A stretch of DNA of 64,000 nt from Erwinia sorbitola (GTDB taxonomy: Bacteria > Pseudomonadota > Gammaproteobacteria > Enterobacterales > Enterobacteriaceae), in assembly GCF_009738185.1 (NCBI RefSeq), contig NZ_CP046509.1, positions 4,405,501-4,469,500 of the forward strand, written 5' to 3'. Positions 1 through 9,233 of this stretch are shown here, in pieces. Below the pieces are notes generated by a model, which saw only the letters and a program-made list of their open reading frames with translations, ran no database searches and had not been told where the DNA came from. Each line of letters begins with the position of its first letter. Position 1 is the stretch's first letter. The translations under genes were made by a program, and so were the position numbers.

Positions 1-380
1 TTTGCTGGGGCGGGCGGATTACCTGGCTGTATGCCGCGCACAATCCGCAGCTGAAAGCCGCCGTTGCCTGGTATGGCAAACTGGTGGGTGAAAAAACCAT
101 GAAGCAGCAGAAGCAGCCGGTGGATATTGCGGTGGATCTTAATTCACCCGTTCTGGGCCTCTACGGCGGTAAGGATGAGAGCATCCCGCTGGATAGCGTG
201 GAGACCATGCGTCATGCCCTGCGGGCGGCGAATGCCGACGCGGAAATTATTGTTTATCCCGATGCCGGGCATGCCTTTAATGCCGACTATCGCCCAAGCT
301 ATCACGCTGAGTCGGCCCGGGATGGCTGGCAGCGAATGCTGGCATGGTTTAAACAGTATGGCGTTGCGCCAAAAGCATAA
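1..380 (+). CDS. dlhH: Dienelactone hydrolase family protein, 5' truncated by the window
   Basis: This is the C-terminal half (about 126 residues) of an alpha/beta hydrolase; the reading frame is open from base 1 and continues into the ATG at 84, so that ATG is internal. The first readable residues, F-C-W-G-G-R, form the nucleophile elbow of dienelactone hydrolases, where cysteine replaces the usual serine. An aspartate in GGKDESIP and a histidine in DAGHAFN complete the Cys-Asp-His triad. In E. coli the homologue ysgA (dlhH) lies beside metE, as here. The natural substrate in enterics is not established. The stop codon overlaps the A-tract of the metE terminator. Confidence 0.88.
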   Translation, partial: CWGGRITWLYAAHNPQLKAAVAWYGKLVGEKTMKQQKQPVDIAVDLNSPVLGLYGGKDESIPLDSVETMRHALRAANADAEIIVYPDAGHAFNADYRPSYHAESARDGWQRMLAWFKQYGVAPKA

Positions 381-404
381 AAAAAGGGGTGCCAGGCACC
401 CCTA
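379..404 (-). terminator. Rho-independent terminator of metE
   Basis: A 9-bp GC-rich stem (385-393 with 395-403) is followed, reading on the minus strand, by seven T residues. It lies 37 bases beyond the metE stop codon and touches the end of the convergent dlhH gene. Confidence 0.85.
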
Positions 405-440
405 ATAAGCACTACACAATTACATCAACAACACAGAGAA

Positions 441-2714
441 TTATGCTTTTTGTGCGTTGCGCAGGTTCTGCGCCGCTTTAACCATATTCGCCAGCGCCTG
501 GCGAGTTTCCGGCCAGCCGCGCGTTTTCAGACCGCAGTCTGGATTCACCCACAGACGCTCAGTCGGGATACGTTTTGCCGCTTTCAACAGCAGCGCTTCC
601 ATCCACTCCACGCTCGGAACGTTTGGCGAGTGAATGTCATATACGCCGGGACCGATTTCATTCGGGTATTCGAACTCCTCAAACGACTCCAGCAGTTCCA
701 TATCAGAACGCGAGGTTTCAATGGTGATCACGTCAGCATCGAGTGCAGCGATCGAATCCATGATGTCATTGAACTCGCAATAACACATATGGGTGTGAAT
801 CTGTGTGTCATCCTGCGCTACAGCGGCATTCAGACGGAAAGCATCCACCGCCCACTCCAGATAAGCAGCCCAGTCAGAGCGGTGCAACGGCAGGCCTTCA
901 CGCAGTGCAGGTTCGTCGATCTGGATGATACCGATTCCGGCTTTTTCCAGGTCTTCCACCTCATCTCGCAGTGCCAGTGCAATCTGTTTGGCGATAGTTT
1001 CACGTGATACATCTTCCCGCGGGAAGGACCAGCACAGAATGGTTACCGGGCCTGTCAGCATGCCTTTGACCGGTTTGTCGGTCAGTGACTGAGCGTACTT
1101 CGCCCACTCAACGGTAATCGCTTCCGGACGGCTAACGTCACCGATAATGACCGGTGGTTTCACACAGCGTGAACCGTAGCTCTGTACCCAGCCGTTCTGC
1201 GTGAAGATGAAACCATCCAGGTTTTCACCGAAATACTCCACCATGTCGTTACGTTCAGCTTCACCGTGTACCAGTACGTCCAGCCCTAAGCGCTCCTGCT
1301 CAACAATCGCCTGCTTGATATGTTCAGCAATGCCGGTACGGTAGTTTTTGCCATCCAGGCGACCCTGTTTAAAATCAAGGCGCAGGCCACGGATTTCAGT
1401 GGTTTGCGGGAATGAACCAATGGTGGTGGTAGGCCAGGCAGGCAGATGGAAACGCTGACGCTGGGCTGCTGCACGCACCTGATAGCTATTGTTGCGCTGG
1501 CTGTCTTTAGCGGTAATCGCTGCCAGACGCTGGGCCACTGCCGTGTTGTGTACGCGGGTGGAGTTTTTGCGGGCACGGATTGGCGCACTCCACGCTTCGA
1601 GTGATGCCGGATCGTTATTGTTCAGCGCATTGCTCAACAGTGACAGCTCTGCACACTTTTGCAGCGCAAAGGCAAACCAGCTTTTCACTTCGTCATCAAG
1701 ACGGGTTTCAACGCTGAGGTCGATCGGGCTGTGCAGCAGTGAACAGGAAGAACCGATCCACAGCTGCTTACGTGCTCCAACCAGGGGTTGCAGACGCTCA
1801 AACCAGCTGCTCAGATCCGCACGCCAGACGTTACGGCCATTAATGACACCAACGGACAGCAGCCAGTTTGCCGGTACTTTGCTGTTCAGCACAGCGATAT
1901 CATCTTTACCGTGAACCAGGTCGACGTGCAGACCCTGTACCGGCAGCGCAATAATCGTGTCAATGTTCTGACCAATGCTGTCGAAATAGGTGGTCAGCAG
2001 CAGTTTGGTCTTACCTTGCAGCGCATCGTAGGCTGGTTTGAACGCCGCCTGCCACTCGGCAGGCAGTTCCAGCGCCAGTGCTGGCTCATCAATCTGCACC
2101 CATTCGATATCACGCTTAGCCAGTTCAGCCAGCACCTGCTGGTAGACCGGGAGAATGTCTTTCAGCAGACTCAGGCGATCAAACTGATCCCCTTTGACTT
2201 TGCCAAGCCACAGATAAGTTACCGGGCCAAGCAGCACAGGCTTCACTTTATGACCCAGCGCCAGCGCTTCATCGACTTCATCCAGCAGCTGTGTCCAGGT
2301 CAGTTTGAACTGCTGACCCTGAACAAACTCCGGCACCATATAGTGATAGTTGGTGTTAAACCATTTAGTCATTTCTGCCGCTGCGGCGGGTTCACCGGTC
2401 GGCGCACGTCCACGGCCAAGGCGGAACAGGGTATCGAGGTCAACTGAGCCATCTTTATTCTGGTGACGCGCAGGCACGTTACCCAGCAGCAGGCTGGTGG
2501 TGAGTACGTGATCGTACCAGGCGAAGTCGCCTACCGGCAGCAGATTCACGCCAGCATCTTTCTGCTGTTGCCAGTGGCGGGCACGCAGCTCCCGGCCGGT
2601 TGCCAGTAGATCTTCCTGGCTGGTGGTGCCAGCCCAGTAGCTTTCCTGCGCTTTTTTCAGTTCGCGACGCAGACCAACGCGGGGAAATCCGAGAGTATGG
2701 TTCAGAATAGTCAT
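441..2714 (-). CDS. metE: Cobalamin-independent methionine synthase
   Basis: This 757-residue protein (E. coli 753) transfers a methyl group from 5-methyltetrahydropteroyl-triglutamate to homocysteine in the last step of methionine synthesis, in the cytoplasm and without vitamin B12. It begins MTILNHTLGFPRVG, as in the family, and has the two-barrel length. The zinc-binding residues are visible near the C-terminus: the His and Cys of HTHMCYCEF and the later Cys of NPDCGLKTRGW. It is transcribed divergently from metR, whose product activates metE in E. coli; 268 bp separate the two starts. It is followed by a strong terminator. Confidence 0.98.
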   Translation of the reverse strand: MTILNHTLGFPRVGLRRELKKAQESYWAGTTSQEDLLATGRELRARHWQQQKDAGVNLLPVGDFAWYDHVLTTSLLLGNVPARHQNKDGSVDLDTLFRLGRGRAPTGEPAAAAEMTKWFNTNYHYMVPEFVQGQQFKLTWTQLLDEVDEALALGHKVKPVLLGPVTYLWLGKVKGDQFDRLSLLKDILPVYQQVLAELAKRDIEWVQIDEPALALELPAEWQAAFKPAYDALQGKTKLLLTTYFDSIGQNIDTIIALPVQGLHVDLVHGKDDIAVLNSKVPANWLLSVGVINGRNVWRADLSSWFERLQPLVGARKQLWIGSSCSLLHSPIDLSVETRLDDEVKSWFAFALQKCAELSLLSNALNNNDPASLEAWSAPIRARKNSTRVHNTAVAQRLAAITAKDSQRNNSYQVRAAAQRQRFHLPAWPTTTIGSFPQTTEIRGLRLDFKQGRLDGKNYRTGIAEHIKQAIVEQERLGLDVLVHGEAERNDMVEYFGENLDGFIFTQNGWVQSYGSRCVKPPVIIGDVSRPEAITVEWAKYAQSLTDKPVKGMLTGPVTILCWSFPREDVSRETIAKQIALALRDEVEDLEKAGIGIIQIDEPALREGLPLHRSDWAAYLEWAVDAFRLNAAVAQDDTQIHTHMCYCEFNDIMDSIAALDADVITIETSRSDMELLESFEEFEYPNEIGPGVYDIHSPNVPSVEWMEALLLKAAKRIPTERLWVNPDCGLKTRGWPETRQALANMVKAAQNLRNAQKA

Positions 2715-2982
2715 CAGTTGTGCCTCGTTTAATTATTCTTTGCCGGATCGATCAGAGCCAGCTGATATAAGTGTTGTTGTCAGTTTGCATAGGGCCGTGC
2801 AGAAGAAGCGGAGCGTACTTACACTTAAGTAGGCGGATATTCTGAGCACAGCCGGGAGGAAAAATGACCATCAAACTTATCAGCGGAGTCATTTAGCCAT
2901 CCAGATGTTTACACCGCTATAATGTGCAGGTACTGTATTATCCACAAGCGCAATATGTTCATTGTCGATGTGAAGGATTCTC
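2715..2982. promoter_or_regulatory. Divergent metE-metR control region
   Basis: These 268 bp separate two divergent start codons and should hold both promoters. In E. coli the homologous region binds MetR (with homocysteine as co-effector) and the MetJ repressor. A symmetric TTCA-N9-TGAA occurs at 2958-2974 and a near match to the MetR pattern TGAA-N5-TTCA at 2971-2983, but the latter overlaps the metR ribosome site and could be chance. I could not assign exact promoters. Confidence 0.5.
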
Positions 2983-3921
2983 ATGATTGAACTTAAACAC
3001 CTGCGAACGTTGCAGGCACTGCGAACGACAGGTTCGCTCGCGGCGGCGGCTGCCCAGCTTCATCAAACGCAGTCAGCGTTATCTCATCAGTTCAGCGACC
3101 TGGAGCAACGTCTGGGGTTCCGGCTGTTTGTGCGTAAAAGCCAGCCGCTGCGTTTCACGCCGCAGGGAGAAGTCTTACTGCAGCTGGCTGAACAGGTGCT
3201 GCCACAGATCCAGCAGGCGCTGCAGGCCTGTCACGAGCCGCACCAGACCACGCTGCGCATCGCCATTGAATGCCACAGCTGTATTCAGTGGCTGACCCCG
3301 GCGCTGAACAATTTCCGTAAGAGCTGGCCACAGGTAGTGATGGACTTTAAATCAGGGGTGACATTTGACCCTCAGCCCGCCCTGCAACAGGGAGAGCTGG
3401 ATGTGGTGCTGACCTCCGATATTTTGCCGCGCAGCGGGCTGTTCTATTCGCCAATGTTTGATTTTGAAGTGCGCCTGGTGTTGGCTCCCGACCATCCGCT
3501 GGCGCAGAAAAACCATATTTCCCCAGAGGATCTGGCCAGTGAAGTGTTAATGATTTATCCGGTTCAGCGTCAGCGACTGGATATCTGGCGTCATTTCCTA
3601 CAGCCAGCAGGCGTCAGCCCGGCGCTGAAAAGTGTTGATAACACGCTGCTTCTTATTCAGATGGTGTCAGCTCAGATGGGGATTGCTGCCCTGCCACACT
3701 GGGTAGTGGAGAGTTTTGAACATCAGGGGCTGGTGGTAACCAAATCGCTGGGTGATGGTCTGTGGAGCCGCCTGTACGCGGCAGTACGCGACGGCGAACA
3801 GCGTCAGCCGGTGGTTGAGGCCTTTATTCGGTCGGCGCGCCAGCACGCCTGCGATCATCTTCCACGGGTACGCGACGCTTCACTTCCCGGAGTTCCTCAC
3901 CCCTCGCAGACACCAACCTGA
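2983..3921 (+). CDS. metR: LysR-type activator of methionine genes
   Basis: This 312-residue LysR-type regulator (E. coli MetR 317) has an N-terminal winged helix-turn-helix at about residues 2-60, beginning MIELKHLRTLQALR and including the SLAAAAAQLHQTQSALSHQ recognition region. The remaining part is the effector-binding domain; in E. coli MetR the co-inducer is homocysteine. Its divergent position next to metE, its usual target, supports the name. An AAGGA ribosome site lies 6 bases before the ATG. A hairpin with an 8-bp stem lies just after the stop (3934-3960), without a T-tract. Confidence 0.96.
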   Translation: MIELKHLRTLQALRTTGSLAAAAAQLHQTQSALSHQFSDLEQRLGFRLFVRKSQPLRFTPQGEVLLQLAEQVLPQIQQALQACHEPHQTTLRIAIECHSCIQWLTPALNNFRKSWPQVVMDFKSGVTFDPQPALQQGELDVVLTSDILPRSGLFYSPMFDFEVRLVLAPDHPLAQKNHISPEDLASEVLMIYPVQRQRLDIWRHFLQPAGVSPALKSVDNTLLLIQMVSAQMGIAALPHWVVESFEHQGLVVTKSLGDGLWSRLYAAVRDGEQRQPVVEAFIRSARQHACDHLPRVRDASLPGVPHPSQTPT

Positions 3922-4071
3922 CGTTGCCCCCGTCTGTTAACGCTGGCGCTGTGTTAACAGGCAGGCATGAAATAGTGATTCAGTTGCGCGCACGCCGCTA
4001 ACGCAGATGCAGCCTGAGGGATGAAGGGTTATACTGCGCCCACTGCAATTGTTTCACTATAGAGAGTCCCT

Positions 4072-4542
4072 ATGACCAATAACGATGTCCTGCGCAGCGT
4101 GCGTTACATGCTGAATTTAAGCGATGCTAAAGTTGTAAGCATTCTGGCGCTGGCAGAGAGCGAAGTAACAGAAGCCGAAGTGCACAGCTTCCTGAAAAAA
4201 GAGGATGAAGCCGGCTATCGCCCCTGCCCTGATGTCATCATGGGTTACTTTCTGAATGGTTTGATTTTTGAACGTCGCGGTAAAAGCGAAGATGCACCAG
4301 CGCCATCCATCGAACGCAAGATGACCAACAACATCATCATGAAGAAGCTGCGCGTTGCCTTCGACCTGAAAACTACCGATATCCTGGAACTGCTGAAAAA
4401 CGCTGATTTCGCGGTTGGGCAGTCAGAGATTGGCGCTATTTTCCGGAAACCAGGCCATAAAAACTACCGCGAATGCGGCGATCAGATCCTGCGTAATTTC
4501 CTTAAAGGTCTGACGATGAAAATTCGTCCACCAAAAGCGTAA
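4072..4542 (+). CDS. yehS: DUF1456 family protein, YehS-like
   Basis: This 156-residue protein has two tandem copies of a roughly 65-residue unit. Each begins with a motif like TNNDVLRSVRYMLNL (residue 2) or MTNNIIMKKLRVAFDL (about residue 84) and ends with a segment rich in G-Y/N-x-C. That is the DUF1456 layout seen in E. coli YehS. The function is unknown. In E. coli yehS is at a different locus, so its position between metR and yigL differs from that genome. It has its own upstream space of 150 bp and a terminator after it. Confidence 0.85.
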   Translation: MTNNDVLRSVRYMLNLSDAKVVSILALAESEVTEAEVHSFLKKEDEAGYRPCPDVIMGYFLNGLIFERRGKSEDAPAPSIERKMTNNIIMKKLRVAFDLKTTDILELLKNADFAVGQSEIGAIFRKPGHKNYRECGDQILRNFLKGLTMKIRPPKA

Positions 4543-4568
4543 GCGATCCCTGACTTAAAACACTAATC

Positions 4569-4613
4569 AACCTCGGGGCCGATCTGAAAACGACCAGCCT
4601 GAGGTTTATTTTC
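4569..4613 (+). terminator. Probable terminator after the yehS-like gene
   Basis: A 9-bp stem with one G-T pair (4569-4577 with 4598-4606) is followed by TATTTT. It lies between the convergent stop codons of the yehS-like gene and yigL. Confidence 0.6.
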
Positions 4614-4620
4614 ACCAGAA

Positions 4621-5421
4621 TTAAACTCCGAACAACTCACGTAGATAGTGAGGCACGGCCTGGTCAGCATTTGACCCAATCACTTCCAGCTCCGGCAGGA
4701 TATCCTTCAGGCGCTGATGAGAGTTCTGCATAATGCAGCCTTTACCCGCCATACTCAGCATCTCTTTATCATTCATGCCGTCACCAAATGCGATGCACTC
4801 CTTTAGCGAGTAGCCGAGGGATTTTGACACCGCATCCAGCGCATGGCCTTTGGAAACGCCGCCCGCCATCACTTCAAGACAGGTTGGCAACGAGAAGCTG
4901 ACGTTAACCCGGTCACCCCAGCGTGCTATCAGAGCCTGCTCCAGAGGGATCAGCAGTTCTGGTATCGCACAGGTGAAGAACACTTTACTGATACCGTCCG
5001 TCGCCAGCTGACCCGGCTGATAGATCTGATAGTTAAAGTCAGATTCACGGAAGAAATCCATCTCTTCTGGACGATGGCGGTTGAGGAACCACTCTTCATC
5101 GCGGTATACGTTGGTAAAGATATCAGGGTTAGCGTGCTGCATGCCAAACAGCTCAAGTGCGATATCTTCATCAAGATTATGGCTGAACACCAGCTCACCC
5201 GCCGTATTGTGCACACGCGCACCATTCGAGGTAATCATATAAGCGTCGATGCCCAGGCTATCACGCATCTGTGCCACATCGATATAATGGCGGCCAGTAG
5301 CAAAAACAAAATGAATGCCTTTACGGGTGAGTAACTGTAGCGTTTCGCGGGCAAAAGCAGAAAGCGTGTGGTCTGGTGACAGCAGCGTGCCATCCAGGTC
5401 TGAAGCAACAATAGGGTACAT
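4621..5421 (-). CDS. yigL: HAD-superfamily sugar-phosphate / PLP phosphatase
   Basis: This 266-residue protein has the same length as E. coli YigL when started at the ATG of MYPIVASDLDGTLL; a longer in-frame reading from 5469 adds 16 residues without family support. The HAD motif I is DLDGTLL near residue 8, and motif IV is FGDGMNDKEML near the C-terminus, with a type IIB (Cof-like) cap between. The E. coli enzyme dephosphorylates pyridoxal phosphate and sugar phosphates in the cytoplasm. Together with pldB it may form a two-gene unit, with 63 bp between them. Confidence 0.95.
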   Translation of the reverse strand: MYPIVASDLDGTLLSPDHTLSAFARETLQLLTRKGIHFVFATGRHYIDVAQMRDSLGIDAYMITSNGARVHNTAGELVFSHNLDEDIALELFGMQHANPDIFTNVYRDEEWFLNRHRPEEMDFFRESDFNYQIYQPGQLATDGISKVFFTCAIPELLIPLEQALIARWGDRVNVSFSLPTCLEVMAGGVSKGHALDAVSKSLGYSLKECIAFGDGMNDKEMLSMAGKGCIMQNSHQRLKDILPELEVIGSNADQAVPHYLRELFGV

Positions 5422-5484
5422 AACACCTCTGGTTAAGATTTTTGGCGGGCAAACAGCACCCGCCGGCAACGTAATTCTGCCCGC

Positions 5485-6486
5485 TCAGGCGTGGCGGGCA
5501 TAAAACTCCAGGATAGCTTCCAGCGCTACGGCACGCATACTGTCTTTTTCAAACAGGATCTCATGGCGCGCTCCTTCAATAATCATCGGCCCGCCACCTT
5601 CACAAGGCTGGCCCGCCGCTACCATCGTCTGGCAAAACAGATCCTGAGCGCGGTTATCCACCACTTTATCTTCCGCAGCCTGGAGCAGCAGCAGCGGCGT
5701 CGATATCTGAGCCGCCTGGCTTAACACGCTGTGTCCGGCCCGAACCCCTTCTCTCACCCAGTGATAAGTGGGGCCACCCACGCGCAGGCCGGGGTCGTCA
5801 GCATAGAACCGCAGGTTACGGCGGTAGCGCTCGCGGCTGTGGGTCAGTTCGTTGATAGCGAACGGGCGCGCATACCATTTTCCCGTACCAAGCGCATAGC
5901 CTTCACGCACTGCCGGATATTTTTCTGCCCAGTTCAGGATGGAATTTGCCATCCAGAATGGCATTGGCAGGAAGATGCCAAACATTGGTGACGCCAGCGC
6001 CACTGCATCAAACGCCGCAGGCTGGCGAGCCAGCATCAGCGCCAGTATCGCTCCCCCCATTGAATGGGCCAGCGCGTAGCGATGACGATAGTGACGGGCG
6101 ACAATCTCTTTCAGATAGAGCGTTTCGAGATCGTCGACATAATCTTCAAACTCAACGACATGACCACGATGAGAATCTTGCAACAGGCGGCCAGATCGCC
6201 CCTGTCCGCGATGATCGATAATGATCACATCATAACCGCTATGAAACAGGTCATAAGCCAGTTCAGGATATTTCACATAGCTTTCGATACGCCCCGGGCA
6301 CAGCAGTATGACTTTATCGTGTTGCGGTGAGATGAAACGAACATAGCGGATCGGTACGTTTTCAACACCGGCAAACTCGTCTTCTTCCCGTAACTTCCAG
6401 AAATCCAGCAACGGGCCTGTAGCAAACGCCGCAAAGGCCTTTTCACGTGTCGACCAGTTGTGCTTATGGTGTTCCATCAGATTCAT
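5485..6486 (-). CDS. pldB: Lysophospholipase L2
   Basis: This 333-residue alpha/beta hydrolase (E. coli 340) hydrolyses lysophospholipids and is associated with the inner membrane. The nucleophile elbow is AHSMGGA near residue 143. The conserved HRGQGRSGR and the late H of GARHEILFEKD, preceded by an Asp in AAEDKVVDNR, supply the triad. Its neighbour yigL is the same as in E. coli. The first residues MNLMEHHK allow an ATG at 6486 or at 6477; I kept the upstream one. Confidence 0.95.
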   Translation of the reverse strand: MNLMEHHKHNWSTREKAFAAFATGPLLDFWKLREEDEFAGVENVPIRYVRFISPQHDKVILLCPGRIESYVKYPELAYDLFHSGYDVIIIDHRGQGRSGRLLQDSHRGHVVEFEDYVDDLETLYLKEIVARHYRHRYALAHSMGGAILALMLARQPAAFDAVALASPMFGIFLPMPFWMANSILNWAEKYPAVREGYALGTGKWYARPFAINELTHSRERYRRNLRFYADDPGLRVGGPTYHWVREGVRAGHSVLSQAAQISTPLLLLQAAEDKVVDNRAQDLFCQTMVAAGQPCEGGGPMIIEGARHEILFEKDSMRAVALEAILEFYARHA

Positions 6487-6671
6487 TTCCAGAAAGTTGT
6501 ACCCTTCATACTCCAGGTTCCCTTATGGGGCCTATTTTGGTGCCTGTGCATTGGCGGCAACTCGAATTCTACAGGTCATATGCCTTAAAAAAAGAGGGAA
6601 GGTTCCCCGTAGCGCAGCATTCAACAATAACGTATTGTGTCACAATTGAGCGTTTTTCGGGAGTCTTACCC

Positions 6672-7295
6672 ATGACCATCGAGTGGTGGCTGACCTATCT
6701 TTTAACAACCAGTATCTTGAGTCTCTCCCCGGGTTCAGGGGCCATCAATACCATGAGTACAGGTATCAGCCACGGTTATCGCGGTGCCGTTGCGTCAATT
6801 TCCGGTCTTCAGGTTGGTTTGTCGCTGCATATTATGCTGGTTGGGATTGGGCTGGGCGCACTGTTTTCCCAGTCGCTGCTGGCCTTTGAAATACTCAAAT
6901 GGGCGGGTGCTGCATACCTGGTCTGGCTGGGTATTCAGCAGTGGCGCTCTGCGGGTGCCATCGACCTCAATGCGGTGGCAAAAGCGATGCCGCGCCGCAG
7001 GCTGTTTAAACGCGCTGTGCTGGTGAACCTGACCAACCCTAAAAGCATTGTGTTTCTGGCGGCTCTTTTCCCACAGTTCATCCTGCCCCACCAGCCGCAG
7101 GCGATGCAGTATCTGGTGCTGGGCGTCACGACAGTGGTAGTAGATATTATCGTGATGATTGGCTATGCCACGCTGGCCACGCGTATTTCCGCATGGATTA
7201 AAGGGCCGCATCAGATGAAGTTACTTAACAGAATTTTTGGCGGACTATTTATTGCCGTGGGTGCACTGCTGGCTTCGGCACGCAGAATCGCTTAA
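6672..7295 (+). CDS. rhtB: Homoserine/homoserine lactone efflux protein
   Basis: This 207-residue LysE/RhtB-type exporter matches E. coli RhtB (206) from MTIEWWLTYLLTTSILSLSPGSG onward. About six hydrophobic segments span the chain, and the family signature SPGSGAINTM is at residues 19-28. It exports homoserine and related amino acids across the inner membrane. A longer in-frame reading from 6447 would overlap pldB on the other strand and lacks family support. The sister gene rhtC, which lies next to it in E. coli, is not present. Confidence 0.95.
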   Translation: MTIEWWLTYLLTTSILSLSPGSGAINTMSTGISHGYRGAVASISGLQVGLSLHIMLVGIGLGALFSQSLLAFEILKWAGAAYLVWLGIQQWRSAGAIDLNAVAKAMPRRRLFKRAVLVNLTNPKSIVFLAALFPQFILPHQPQAMQYLVLGVTTVVVDIIVMIGYATLATRISAWIKGPHQMKLLNRIFGGLFIAVGALLASARRIA

Positions 7296-7332
7296 CAGTA
7301 AGGGCGAGGCGCTCCTCGCCAATAATGCGGAA

Positions 7333-9168
7333 TTACTCGTCGTCGTGCGCACCGTCGACATGTTCTTTGATCATCACCATAAATGGTCTGCCAAATCGCT
7401 CCAGCTTCTTCTGTCCGACACCATTGACACTCAGCATCTCGGATGCCGTCAGCGGCATCTGTTCTGCCATTTCAATCAGCGTGGCGTCATTAAACACCAC
7501 ATAAGGCGGAACGTTCGCTTCATCGGCAATCGATTTACGCAGCTTACGCAGTTTGGCAAATAGCTTGCGGTCATAGCTGCCAGCATAGGATTTCTGATTG
7601 CTGTTACGTGGTTTAACGCTGACCAGACGCGGCACAGCCAGCATCAGAGGCGCTTCACCGCGCAGGATCGGACGCGCAGCTTCAGTCAGCTGTAAGGCCG
7701 AATGCATGGCGATATTTTGCGTTACCAGACCAAGATGGATCAGCTGGCGCAGGACGCTGGTCCAGTGCTCGTGGCTTTGCTCGCGGCCAATGCCATACAC
7801 CGGCAACTTATCATGCTGCATATCACGAATACGCTGGTTATTCGCCCCACGCAGAATCTCCACAATGTAAACCATGCCAAAACGCTGGCCTACGCGGTAG
7901 ATACAGGAAAGCGCTTTCTGTGCTTCCACCAGACCATCGTAACGACGAGGCGGATCAAGGCAAATATCGCAGTTATCACAAGGCTGCTGCCGGCCTTCAC
8001 CGAAGTAGTTCAGCAGTACCAGACGGCGGCAGGTCTGCGCTTCGGCAAATGCCCCCATCGCATTCAGCTTATGGCGTTCGATATCCTGTAGCGGCCCTGG
8101 CGCTTTCTCTTCCAGGCAGCGGCGCAGCCAGGCCATATCCGCCGGATCGTAGAGCAGCAGTGCCTCAGCAGGGAGGCCATCACGCCCCGCACGGCCGGTT
8201 TCCTGATAGTAGGATTCGATATTGCGCGGAATATCAAAATGCACCACAAAGCGCACGTTAGGTTTGTTAATTCCCATACCAAACGCAACGGTTGCCACCA
8301 CAATTTGCAGGTCATCACGCTGGAAGGCTTCCTGCACGTGGGCACGGTGAGCGTTATCCATCCCCGCATGGTAAGCACCAACGCTCAGACCCCGGCTTTG
8401 CAGGCGAGCAGCTGTGTCTTCTACTTTTGCCCGGCTGTTACAGTAAATAATGCCGCACTTGCCGCGCTGATCCTGCACATAGCGCAGCAGCTGTTCGGTG
8501 GGTTTAAATTTTTCCACCAGCGTATAGCGGATATTGGGCCGGTCAAAACTGCTGATCTGAATCAGCGGATCTTCCAGCTGTAGCAGGCGGGCAATATCGT
8601 TACGTGTCGTTTCATCCGCAGTGGCGGTGAGGGCCATCACCGGGACATCAGGCAGGCGCTGACGCAGCTGACCAAGCGCACCGTATTCCGGGCGGAAATC
8701 ATGGCCCCACTGGGAAATACAGTGAGCTTCATCCACCGCCAGCATTGCCGGATTCCAGTGGATCAGCTGTTCGAGGAAGTTATCCATCATCAGACGTTCA
8801 GGGGCGATATAGAGCAGACGGATTCTGCCAGTCCGGCAGCCCGCCATCACCTCCTGCTGCTCTTCGCGGTTCTGCGTTGAGTTAAGGCAGGCAGCGGATA
8901 CGCCGTTCGCCAACAGCTGATCGACCTGATCTTTCATCAGAGAGATCAGCGGCGATACCACCAGCGTCAGACCTTCACGCACCAGGGCTGGGATCTGATA
9001 ACAGAGTGATTTACCGCCGCCGGTTGGCATGACCACCAGACAGTCACGCCCGTTCAGCGATTCCTGGATAATGGCTTGTTGTCCAGGGCGAAACTGCTGA
9101 TAGCCGAAGGTCTCGCGCAATACCTGTTCTGCCAGCGTTTCTGTATTGATGACTGCTGCCGTAGACAC
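7333..9168 (-). CDS. recQ: ATP-dependent DNA helicase RecQ
   Basis: This 611-residue SF2 helicase (E. coli 609) acts in the RecF recombination pathway and fork repair. Domains in order are the RecA-like core with Walker A MPTGGGKS near residue 50 and the DEAH box VDEAHCISQWGHDFR near 145, the second helicase lobe ending in YYQETGRAGRDG, the RQC zinc-binding part with C-x16-C-x2-C in CRRLVLLNYFG...CDNCDIC, and an HRDC domain at the end. The start codon is GTG, as in E. coli. It converges on rhtB across a 37-bp gap. Confidence 0.98.
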   Translation of the reverse strand: MSTAAVINTETLAEQVLRETFGYQQFRPGQQAIIQESLNGRDCLVVMPTGGGKSLCYQIPALVREGLTLVVSPLISLMKDQVDQLLANGVSAACLNSTQNREEQQEVMAGCRTGRIRLLYIAPERLMMDNFLEQLIHWNPAMLAVDEAHCISQWGHDFRPEYGALGQLRQRLPDVPVMALTATADETTRNDIARLLQLEDPLIQISSFDRPNIRYTLVEKFKPTEQLLRYVQDQRGKCGIIYCNSRAKVEDTAARLQSRGLSVGAYHAGMDNAHRAHVQEAFQRDDLQIVVATVAFGMGINKPNVRFVVHFDIPRNIESYYQETGRAGRDGLPAEALLLYDPADMAWLRRCLEEKAPGPLQDIERHKLNAMGAFAEAQTCRRLVLLNYFGEGRQQPCDNCDICLDPPRRYDGLVEAQKALSCIYRVGQRFGMVYIVEILRGANNQRIRDMQHDKLPVYGIGREQSHEHWTSVLRQLIHLGLVTQNIAMHSALQLTEAARPILRGEAPLMLAVPRLVSVKPRNSNQKSYAGSYDRKLFAKLRKLRKSIADEANVPPYVVFNDATLIEMAEQMPLTASEMLSVNGVGQKKLERFGRPFMVMIKEHVDGAHDDE

Positions 9169-9233
9169 ATCGTCCCCAAATCTGAAATATAAAATTCTGA
9201 CCAGATGGCCTGCACCACCCGGTCACGACGACC

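Noticed and set aside
1489..2447. Open frames of 141 and 219 codons antisense to metE
   Set aside because: They are shadows of metE with no start signals or family features.
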